From Lachnoclostridium sp. (GTDB lineage: Bacteria > Bacillota > Clostridia > Lachnospirales > Lachnospiraceae): a stretch of DNA of 64,000 nucleotides. Shown here one piece after another: positions 52,956 through 60,729 of this stretch (position 1 is the stretch's first letter; every line of letters starts with the position of its first letter). The stretch lies in contig JAMPEY010000002.1 of assembly GCA_023664665.1 (NCBI GenBank), forward strand, positions 23,298-87,297. Direction: 5' to 3'. Made by a program: the position numbers and the translations under genes. The notes below the pieces were generated by a model. It saw only the letters and a program-made list of their open reading frames with translations, did no database searches and was not told where the DNA came from.

Positions 52956-52990
52956 AATGTTGACAACATGATAAAAACAAAAAGAAGTAT

Positions 52991-53019
52991 TTTCATGTAT
53001 TTATATGGTGTGGTATAAT
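52991..53019 (+). promoter_or_regulatory. extended -10 promoter of the MoxR operon
   Basis: TATAAT (53014-53019) preceded by TGG, with TTTCAT 17 bases upstream as a weak -35. A TTGACA at 52960-52965 lies too far upstream to pair with it. Confidence 0.5.
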
Positions 53020-53107
53020 AAAACTATATTGTAAGAAATGTCCGGATGGACAGAAAGACCGCAGAATGAAACATATAATGTGATATTGTTGTACAAAGGA
53101 GTCATTT

Positions 53108-54031
53108 ATGGTAGCAAAAATATTAGATAATATCAGTAAGGTTATGGTGGGAAAAGATGATGTGTCGAAACTGCTTCTGACGGCGATGCTGGCAGGCGGG
53201 CATGTGCTGATTGAGGATGTACCGGGAGTGGGCAAGACCACCGTTGCAAATGCGCTGGCGCGGACGGTGGACTGCAAGTTTACCAGAATTCAATTTACCC
53301 CGGATACCATGCCCAGCGACATCACGGGTTCATCCATTTATAATTATGAAAAGCATCTGTTTGAGTATGTGGAAGGCGCCATCATGAGCAATATCATCCT
53401 TGCGGATGAAATTAACAGAACATCGCCAAAGACGCAGGCAAGTCTTCTGGAAGCCATGGAAGAAGGCAGGGTTACGGTGGATGGAAAGACCTATGAGCTG
53501 CCCCGGCCGTTTATGGTGATTGCCACGCAGAACCCCATTATGCAGAGGGGAACTTATTATCTGCCGGAGTCCCAATTGGACCGCTTTATGATGAAGATTA
53601 ATATGGGGTATCCGGAAAAAGCGCAAGAGGTGCAGATTGTAAAAAATATGATTGCCGGAGTGGAGGTTTCCCAGATACAGAAAATCATAAATGTGGACGA
53701 GCTGAGCCAATTAAAAAGCAAATCCCAGGAGGTCTTGATCAATGACAGGCTGATAGAATATGCGGCGGAATGTGTAGACCGTACGAGAAAGGATGAGAGG
53801 GTACAGCTTGGGGCGAGCCCCCGCGCGCTTTTGGCATGGGTCAGGGCAGCAAAAGCATACGCGTTTGTGGAAGGCAGGGAGTATGTGACGCCGGATGATT
53901 TAAAGTTTCTTTCATCTTATGTGTTGGCACACCGTCTTACGCTGGCGCAGCATTCTTCCAAAGAAACAAACCGGGAAACGGATATTATCAAAGAGGTCAT
54001 GAGAAAGGTAAAAGTACCAGTTGGAAAATAA
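53108..54031 (+). CDS. MoxR-family AAA+ ATPase
   Basis: A 307-residue ATPase. Walker A EDVPGVGKTTVA (Gly40-Thr44), Walker B IILADEINRTSPKTQASLLE and sensor 1 MVIATQNPI are intact, followed by the C-terminal lid with LGASPRALLAWVRAAKAYA. MoxR proteins act as chaperone-like partners of VWA or DUF58 proteins. It is the first gene of a three-gene operon and overlaps the DUF58 gene by 11 bases, so the usual MoxR/DUF58/transglutaminase set is complete. CAAAGGAG precedes ATG 53108. Confidence 0.94.
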   Translation: MVAKILDNISKVMVGKDDVSKLLLTAMLAGGHVLIEDVPGVGKTTVANALARTVDCKFTRIQFTPDTMPSDITGSSIYNYEKHLFEYVEGAIMSNIILADEINRTSPKTQASLLEAMEEGRVTVDGKTYELPRPFMVIATQNPIMQRGTYYLPESQLDRFMMKINMGYPEKAQEVQIVKNMIAGVEVSQIQKIINVDELSQLKSKSQEVLINDRLIEYAAECVDRTRKDERVQLGASPRALLAWVRAAKAYAFVEGREYVTPDDLKFLSSYVLAHRLTLAQHSSKETNRETDIIKEVMRKVKVPVGK

Positions 54032-55154
54032 GGGATTACTCATTCGCAGAATCATATATATCATATTGTTTATCCTGTCTTTGGTCTTTATCAGCATAAA
54101 GGGAGGGAATCTTCCGTATATGCTCTTTTTTCTGATGGTTCTTAATACGGCGTTATCATATGCCCATATATTATATGTTTTTTATACAATAAAAATCTTT
54201 CAAACGACCCCGCAAGTAGACATCACGAAAAAAGAGATGATTCCTTATCATCTGAGGCTGAATAATGAGGGGTTTATTGCATACGGAAGCATTAAACTGC
54301 GTTTCCTGCAAAATTTGTCTGAGGTGACGGAACAGGATAAGCTGGGGACTATCAGTTTGGAACCGGGACAGGGATGGGAGTTTGATTCGGAAATTTTATG
54401 CAAATATTCGGGAATTTATCCCGTGGGAGTGGATACCATCGAAATCATGGACTATTTTAAAATATTCCGTATCCGTTTTCCCATGCCACAGAAAATGAGG
54501 GTGACGGTCAAACCCCGTCTGATAGAGCCGCGGCACGCTGCTTTCCTGCTTGAGGAAGAGGAACATGGAAGCAGCAGTTACGGCAGTAAGAGCGAATATC
54601 AGTTGGACAACGAAGTGAAAAAGTATGCCGCGGGCGACAATAAAAAGCGGATTCATTGGAAAAATTCCGCAAAAAGGCAGGAGCTGATGGTGCGGAATCC
54701 GGCGGAAGAGGAAATATCCGGTTACGCCGTAATTTTAGATGCCAATGTGGAGGAAAAAGATTACGAAAAGAAAGTTATCCTCTGTGATAAATTAAGGGAA
54801 ACCTTGATTTCGCTGGTGCATTATATTCACGGTGCCGGATTTTATGTGCACTGCGTGCTGGATGCTTCTTATGAAAAAGAAGTTTATTCTTATGCGGATT
54901 TTGATGAGCTGCATAGGCGCGTTGCGAAATTTGGATTCGAGCATTCCGTGGAATTGGACGAGCTTTTGTTTCGGTTCAATACGCAGCTGCAGGAGGGCAT
55001 TCCCTTTGTGATTGTGTCTTCCGATCCTAAAAAAATTTCGCAAAGCATACAAAGTGAGATGAAGGTGTTTCGCAATCTTTATATTATTGATGTAAACAGG
55101 ATTGATGTGGACGAGATGGATTTTCGTGAGGTATCAATATGGACGGAAAGATAA
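54021..55154 (+). CDS. DUF58 domain membrane protein
   Basis: A 377-residue protein with two N-terminal membrane helices (residues about 7-50) and a large cytoplasmic or outer part. The DUF58 signature YAAGDNKKRIHWKNSAK (about residues 200-216) is present, and EEEISGYAVILDANVEE opens a VWA-like fold. The start is TTG at 54021 within the end of the MoxR gene. It overlaps the transglutaminase gene by 16 bases. It is thought to work with MoxR; the process is not defined. Confidence 0.9.
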   Translation: MENKGLLIRRIIYIILFILSLVFISIKGGNLPYMLFFLMVLNTALSYAHILYVFYTIKIFQTTPQVDITKKEMIPYHLRLNNEGFIAYGSIKLRFLQNLSEVTEQDKLGTISLEPGQGWEFDSEILCKYSGIYPVGVDTIEIMDYFKIFRIRFPMPQKMRVTVKPRLIEPRHAAFLLEEEEHGSSSYGSKSEYQLDNEVKKYAAGDNKKRIHWKNSAKRQELMVRNPAEEEISGYAVILDANVEEKDYEKKVILCDKLRETLISLVHYIHGAGFYVHCVLDASYEKEVYSYADFDELHRRVAKFGFEHSVELDELLFRFNTQLQEGIPFVIVSSDPKKISQSIQSEMKVFRNLYIIDVNRIDVDEMDFREVSIWTER

Positions 55155-57385
55155 GAGGGTATCGCTATACGGATATATTGGCATATGTTTTGATACCGTT
55201 CACTGTATATCTTTTTATAGGTCTGATGGTCATTAACCTTAGCGGAATAAATGTGAGTAAAACTTACTATTTTTTCTGGGGAATACCGGCTGTCATTGCT
55301 GTGGGAATACGGGAATATGTTCAAAACAGGCAGCTTGCCCATGGTCAAGCTGACCATGGTATAACCGGAACAACCGTAACCATGGGAATCGGCGTTTATG
55401 TAGCAGCGGTTACGGCGTGGTTTTGCTACTATAAGGAAGGGCAGCGCCATGACCATACTGCGCTGGCGATTGTGTCGCTGGGCATTGCGTTTTTGTTATG
55501 GAAATTATTAAAATATAAGTGGATAAGAATGTGCATAGGCTATGCCGCCCTGTTAGCATTGATAGGTTTTGAATTTGCCGATGTTCATTTTTCCAAGGTA
55601 ATGATTGTTCTGGCAATTTTTCTTTTTTTGTATTCTGTATCAGAGACTCTTTCTAACAGGAATTCCTTTATCGGTATTTATTTGGCTGCCGCATTGGCCG
55701 TGGCGGTGATTCCCGCGCCGGAAGACCCCTATGATTGGAATTTTGTGGTTAGTGCGGCAAAGACATTAGGCAGAATGGCGGAGACCATTTCCGTTGAAAT
55801 AGAGTATCAGATAAGGAAATGGGGCTGGGATGGAATTTTCCATTATGGATTTTCCGGTTATTCGGATTCTTCCATGTCTCTTTCTATGGGACTGGATACC
55901 CGGGATATTGAACAGTTGAGGCTGTGGGGCGGAAAAACCACGAGAAATTTGTACCTGAGGGGGAATATCTGTGACAGTTATATGGGGGACCGTTGGGAAA
56001 CGCAGATTACGGAAGAAACGCTGGATTATCGGATGGATACGCTGATGATGCTCTATGCCATATTTGATTATACACAGGAAGCGCGGCAGCTTCGGCAGTT
56101 TGTGAAGGTACACAGGCAGGAACTGACAATACAGAATATAAAGACACAGTCGGTTTTCAGTCCCCTTAAAACTTTTGAAATCACGGCAGACAATATCAAG
56201 GCGGAAGGGGATAACCTGAGGGGAAACAAGGTATTTTCAAGAGGTCCCGCCTACACATACGGTTTTATAGATGTCGATTATGCCAGTGAAGAAATGAATG
56301 ACATTTTAAACCGCAGTTCCGGCATGGTTTACAAGGAAGATGTCTATGATGCGATGTTTGAGAAAATGCCACAGTATTATGGCGTCACATTGGAGAAGCC
56401 GCCGTATCAGGATTTTTTGAAGGAGGTCGCAAAGGGAGAGAAAGCCGTAAAAGAACAGTATCTGGATTTGGGGGATGCAGTTTCGGAAGCGGTGAAACAT
56501 CTGGCGGATTCCATTACGGAGGATTGTAGGAATGACTATGAGAAATGCAGGGCGTTGGAAGAATATCTGCATCAGTATGGCTATAATCAAGGTGTTGTGG
56601 TACCGGAAGGGGTAAATATTCTTGATTGGTTCTTATTTGACGGAAAAGAGGGATATTGTGTCCATTATGCTACGGCGCTGGCAACAATGCTTCGCTGTGA
56701 GGGTATACCGTCCCGGATAGCCGAAGGCTTTTTGGTAGATTATAGTAACACGGTGGGCCTGAACCTTTATTCCGTATCCGGCAGCTCCGCCCATGCGTGG
56801 GTGGAGGCGTATCTGGACGGAATCGGATGGATTCGATTGGAACCGACGCCTGTTTTTGCCGGAAATGCTTATGAGATATGGTATTCAAAGAATGAAGCGG
56901 AAGACTTGGAAGAAGAGGAGGGAGAAGAGTATGGGGGAGATATAGAAGAGGAAGAAGAGGAAGAGGAGGAAGAGGAAACAACAGGGGAGACAGAACAGAT
57001 TTCAAAGCAGGAATCCGGCGATTTTCTTCCTGCAATTTTGCTCGGCTTAGCGGTGCTGGCAATGGGAAGTATTTTTGTGATTGTGCCGACATATCGGAGA
57101 GCCCGATTGCGTAAAAATAACGACCCGGATGTGGTTTTTTCGCAGTTACTGTCGGCTCTCGGGAAGAAATATGTGTCAAGGACGGAAGAAGAGACCGTGA
57201 GGGAGTATTTTAAAAGACTGTCGGAAACGGAACAAGTGGAAGTACAGATAAAAGAGTGCCTTGAGACGGCGGTGGATTTGATGGAGGCATATTGGTATGG
57301 TTCCCGCAGGGTGGACGGACAGGAGCTGGAAATGATAAAGGAAATTAGAAAAGGGGTTCTTCAAAAAAAGATTTCTTCATTGTAA
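55139..57385 (+). CDS. transglutaminase-like membrane protein (TgpA type)
   Basis: A 748-residue protein with about six membrane helices at the N-terminus, a transglutaminase domain at about 430-585, an acidic linker with runs of Glu, a further helix at about 630 and a short C-terminal tail. Catalytic residues are Cys507 (GYCVHYATALATML) and His552 (SSAHAWVEAYL). The expected third residue, Asp, is Glu568 in IRLEPTP. Members may be peptidases or cross-linkers of cell-wall proteins. It completes the MoxR/DUF58 operon. Confidence 0.9.
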   Translation: MDGKIRGYRYTDILAYVLIPFTVYLFIGLMVINLSGINVSKTYYFFWGIPAVIAVGIREYVQNRQLAHGQADHGITGTTVTMGIGVYVAAVTAWFCYYKEGQRHDHTALAIVSLGIAFLLWKLLKYKWIRMCIGYAALLALIGFEFADVHFSKVMIVLAIFLFLYSVSETLSNRNSFIGIYLAAALAVAVIPAPEDPYDWNFVVSAAKTLGRMAETISVEIEYQIRKWGWDGIFHYGFSGYSDSSMSLSMGLDTRDIEQLRLWGGKTTRNLYLRGNICDSYMGDRWETQITEETLDYRMDTLMMLYAIFDYTQEARQLRQFVKVHRQELTIQNIKTQSVFSPLKTFEITADNIKAEGDNLRGNKVFSRGPAYTYGFIDVDYASEEMNDILNRSSGMVYKEDVYDAMFEKMPQYYGVTLEKPPYQDFLKEVAKGEKAVKEQYLDLGDAVSEAVKHLADSITEDCRNDYEKCRALEEYLHQYGYNQGVVVPEGVNILDWFLFDGKEGYCVHYATALATMLRCEGIPSRIAEGFLVDYSNTVGLNLYSVSGSSAHAWVEAYLDGIGWIRLEPTPVFAGNAYEIWYSKNEAEDLEEEEGEEYGGDIEEEEEEEEEEETTGETEQISKQESGDFLPAILLGLAVLAMGSIFVIVPTYRRARLRKNNDPDVVFSQLLSALGKKYVSRTEEETVREYFKRLSETEQVEVQIKECLETAVDLMEAYWYGSRRVDGQELEMIKEIRKGVLQKKISSL

Positions 57386-57408
57386 TTTAGGCGGAGCTTT
57401 TGTATAAT
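57380..57408 (+). promoter_or_regulatory. promoter of the GH3 gene
   Basis: TTGTAA (57380-57385) overlaps the stop codon of the preceding gene; after 17 bases TATAAT (57403-57408) follows. It gives a leader of roughly 110 bases. Confidence 0.7.
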
Positions 57409-57425
57409 ATTTTAGGCGGAGGCAA

Positions 57426-57511
57426 GATTGAAAATTAAAAATTTTCAATCGCGGAATTTGTGACGCTGCGCGTCCCAAAGTTCCCATTGATTAAAATGCC
57501 GCTTACGCGGC
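57426..57511 (+). promoter_or_regulatory. leader with three hairpins before the GH3 gene
   Basis: Perfect hairpins occur at 57426-57450 (11-base arms GATTGAAAATT/AATTTTCAATC), 57462-57474 (GACGC/GCGTC) and 57498-57511 (GCCGC/GCGGC). The last lies directly against the ribosome binding site CGGAGGTAGGG. No known riboswitch class is recognised. Confidence 0.45.
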
Positions 57512-57524
57512 GGAGGTAGGGAAA

Positions 57525-59750
57525 ATGGCGGATTATGAACGGGAAATACAGGAAATATTACGGCAGATGACTTTGGAAGAAAAGGTTTCCATGCTTCATG
57601 GCAGGGGATTTTTCCGCACGGCGGCAGTTGAGCGGCTGGGGATTCCGGAGCTGGTGATGTCTGACGGACCTATGGGAGTACGGCAGCAGTTTCCCGATGA
57701 TAACTGGATTGCCGTGGGAAATTCTGACGATTATGTCACATATTTACCCAGCAACAGTGCTCTGGCAGCCACATGGAATCCGGCTCTTGCTTATGAGGGA
57801 GGACAAATATTGGGGGAGGAAGCCAGAGGAAGGGGAAAAGATGTGATTCTGGCGCCGGGTATCAATATTAAGCGCGACCCCTTATGCGGCAGAAATTTTG
57901 AGTATATGAGCGAGGACCCTTATTTGATAGAGACGCTGGCGGTGCCTTTTATAAAAGGGGTACAGGAAAGCGATGTGGCGGCGTGCGTTAAGCATTTTGC
58001 AGTGAATAATCAGGAGACCGACCGTATGGCGGTGGATACCATCGTGGATGAGAGAACCCTGCGGGAAATCTATTTTCCGGGCTTTCGGGCAGCCGTGCAG
58101 GAGGGAGGCAGTTATTCCCTGATGAATGCCTACAACAGATTCCGGGGAATTTATTGCAGTGAAAATAAAGAATTGTTGGACGGCGTGCTGCGTAATGAGT
58201 GGAAATATGACGGAACTGTCATAAGCGATTGGGGCTCTGTGCATACCACTAAGGAGGCTGCGGAGGCTTCTATAGACATGGAAATGAGCGTTACCCCCAA
58301 TTTTGATGAATATTATTTCGCGAATCCGCTGATTGAGGCGGTGAAAAAGGGAGAAGTGAAGGAAGAGGATATTGATAAAAAAGTGCGGAATATCCTGCGG
58401 ATGATGTTTCGCTTAAAGATGCTGGGTTCGGAGGCTCCTGGCAGAAAGGCAGGCGCTTATAATACCCCGGAGCACCAGCGGGGAACCCGCAAGATTGCGG
58501 AGGAGGCAATACTTTTGTTAAAGAATGAAGAGCAGATGCTCCCTATTACGAAGGAACGCCTGAACATGACTGTGGAAGCAGCGCCCCGCAAGAGAAAGAT
58601 TGCCGTAATCGGCAGGAATGCGGAGTATAACCATGCCGGAGGCGGCGGCAGTGCGGAAATCAAAGCGTTATATGAAATTTCGCCCCTGTTGGGATTGAAG
58701 GAAGCACTGGGGGGCAATGTGGATATTGTCTATGCTCCCGGATATTTTATCCCCGGCAAAAAAGATGTGAATGAGGTAAATTGGCAGGAGGCAAGTTTGG
58801 AACGCCGGATTATGGGGACTTCGGAATCTGATAAAGAGGAGTCGGAAGAGCGGCGCGCGCTCCGTGCAGAAATTGAGGAGAACAGGAAACGCTTAAAGGA
58901 GGAAGCCTGTGCCTTGGCAAAAGAGGCGGACGAAGTGATTTTTGTGGGAGGATTAAACCACGATTATGATGTGGAAGGCAGGGACCGTACGGATATGAAG
59001 CTTCCTTACGGGCAGGATGAATTGATAGACGCCCTGCTGCAGATTGCGCCGAATCTGATTATAGTGATGGTAGCAGGCTCACCGGTGGAAATGCCGTGGC
59101 TTCCCAAAGCAAAGGCGTTGGTATGGTGCTATTATTCCGGCATGGAGACCGGCAGGGCGCTGGCGGACATTCTTCTTGGGAAAATCAATCCTTCCGCAAA
59201 GCTGCCGGAGACTTTTCCGATGGTTTATGCAGATACCCCTACTGCCCGGAACGGACAGTTCGGTCTGGAGGAAAAGGTGGAGTACAAAGAGGGAATCTTT
59301 GTGGGATACCGCTATTATGAGAAGGAAAATGTCAAGCCGGCATTTCCTTTCGGATATGGACTGTCCTATACGGATTTTTCGCTGGAACATTTAGAGATAT
59401 TGCAGAATGAGAATCGCAAGGATAATGCCGAAGAAAATGGCATTAGTGTCACTTTTTGCGTGGATGTCACCAACACAGGCGATATGGCGGGCGCGGAGGT
59501 GGTGCAGTGTTATGTGACGGACTGTGAATGCAGTGTGGAGCGTCCGGTGAAAGAATTGAAAGCATATGAGAAAGTATTTTTGCAACCGGGAGAGACAAAG
59601 AAAGTGATCGTGGAGCTGCCGGAGCGGGCCTTTGCCTTTTATGATGTCGGGCAAAAGGCGTTTAAGGTGGAGTCGGGGACATTCCTGCTTCAGGTGGGCA
59701 ATGCGTCCGACCACTGTACTTTGCAGGCGGAAGTGGAGATTGGCGGCTGA
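57525..59750 (+). CDS. glycoside hydrolase family 3 (beta-glucosidase-like)
   Basis: A 741-residue cytoplasmic enzyme without a signal peptide. Domain 1 (about residues 1-270) is a TIM barrel with LVMSDGPMGVR, KHFAVNNQETDR and the nucleophile Asp235 in GTVISDWGSVHTT. Domain 2 (about 305-560) and a fibronectin-III-like C-terminal domain (about 620-741, VVQCYVTDCECSVERPVKELKAYEK) follow. GH3 enzymes release glucose, xylose or N-acetylglucosamine from non-reducing ends; the sugar is not determined. CGGAGGTAGGG precedes ATG 57525. Confidence 0.93.
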   Translation: MADYEREIQEILRQMTLEEKVSMLHGRGFFRTAAVERLGIPELVMSDGPMGVRQQFPDDNWIAVGNSDDYVTYLPSNSALAATWNPALAYEGGQILGEEARGRGKDVILAPGINIKRDPLCGRNFEYMSEDPYLIETLAVPFIKGVQESDVAACVKHFAVNNQETDRMAVDTIVDERTLREIYFPGFRAAVQEGGSYSLMNAYNRFRGIYCSENKELLDGVLRNEWKYDGTVISDWGSVHTTKEAAEASIDMEMSVTPNFDEYYFANPLIEAVKKGEVKEEDIDKKVRNILRMMFRLKMLGSEAPGRKAGAYNTPEHQRGTRKIAEEAILLLKNEEQMLPITKERLNMTVEAAPRKRKIAVIGRNAEYNHAGGGGSAEIKALYEISPLLGLKEALGGNVDIVYAPGYFIPGKKDVNEVNWQEASLERRIMGTSESDKEESEERRALRAEIEENRKRLKEEACALAKEADEVIFVGGLNHDYDVEGRDRTDMKLPYGQDELIDALLQIAPNLIIVMVAGSPVEMPWLPKAKALVWCYYSGMETGRALADILLGKINPSAKLPETFPMVYADTPTARNGQFGLEEKVEYKEGIFVGYRYYEKENVKPAFPFGYGLSYTDFSLEHLEILQNENRKDNAEENGISVTFCVDVTNTGDMAGAEVVQCYVTDCECSVERPVKELKAYEKVFLQPGETKKVIVELPERAFAFYDVGQKAFKVESGTFLLQVGNASDHCTLQAEVEIGG

Positions 59751-59826
59751 CCGGCTATGGAGATTCCTTGAGTGCCGGAGATGATGGGGAGTATCTTACT
59801 TTGGGAAAGGCAGATTAGAATTTTTT

Positions 59827-60693
59827 ATGATGGAAGCTTTGTTGGACATTTGCTTGGATGCGTGCATAGATACAATAAAATTAATCCCTTTTTTGTTCTT
59901 GGCTTATCTTGCCATGGAGTATCTGGAACACAAGATGGGCGAGCGGACACAGAACTTTGTGGAGAGAGCGGGGAAATGGGGACCCCTTGTGGGGGGCTTG
60001 GCAGGAGTGGTGCCCCAATGCGGATTTTCGGCGGCGGCTTCCAATCTTTATGCAGGAAAACTGATTACGCTGGGAACCCTGATTGCCATTTACCTGTCAA
60101 CCTCGGATGAAATGCTGCCTATTTTGATTTCTTCACCTGATTCGGGTAGAACTTCTGCAGGCATCATTTTAAAGATTCTTGCAATGAAGGCTGTGATAGG
60201 GATTATAGCAGGATTTATTGTTGATATACTTTTTAGAAAGAAAGAAGAGCATATCCATATTCATGATATTTGCGAGCAGGAACACTGCCATTGCGAGGAA
60301 GGCGTCTGGCGTTCCGCGATTCGTCATACCTTAAAGATTTCTTCCTTTCTTTTGGTGATTACTTTTCTGTTGAATCTGGCGATTCATTTTATCGGGGAAG
60401 ATACTTTGGAAAATTTGTTAATGAACCGACCGTTTTTGGGACCGATATTGGCGGGAATTGTGGGTTTAATCCCCAACTGTGCGGCTTCCGTGGCCATTAC
60501 CCGGCTTTATGTGGAAGGTGCTTTGGAGACCGGCGCCATGATGTCCGGGCTGTTGGTGGGGGCAGGCGTGGGGCTGCTTGTATTGTTCCGTGTGAATCAT
60601 AACCGGAAGGAAAATCTGAAGATTGTGGGGCTTCTGTATTTGATTGGCGTAGCAGCGGGAATTTTAATCGGATTTCTGCCGTGGAAAATCTGA
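59827..60693 (+). CDS. ArsP_2-type putative metal exporter
   Basis: A 288-residue membrane protein made of two similar halves, each with PxC-type motifs: GVVPQCGFSAAASNLY and GLIPNCAASVAITRLY. A His/Cys-rich loop between them (HIHIHDICEQEHCHC) is a likely metal-binding site. The family (putative ten-helix heavy-metal exporters, PF11449 as I recall) is annotated for arsenic or manganese efflux; no direct activity can be read. ATG 59827 and ATG 59830 are both possible; no strong ribosome binding site is seen. It lies between the GH3 and the GTPase genes. Confidence 0.82.
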   Translation: MMEALLDICLDACIDTIKLIPFLFLAYLAMEYLEHKMGERTQNFVERAGKWGPLVGGLAGVVPQCGFSAAASNLYAGKLITLGTLIAIYLSTSDEMLPILISSPDSGRTSAGIILKILAMKAVIGIIAGFIVDILFRKKEEHIHIHDICEQEHCHCEEGVWRSAIRHTLKISSFLLVITFLLNLAIHFIGEDTLENLLMNRPFLGPILAGIVGLIPNCAASVAITRLYVEGALETGAMMSGLLVGAGVGLLVLFRVNHNRKENLKIVGLLYLIGVAAGILIGFLPWKI

Positions 60694-60729
60694 AAAGGCT
60701 AAGACATATGGGCGTTGGGAGGGAAAACC

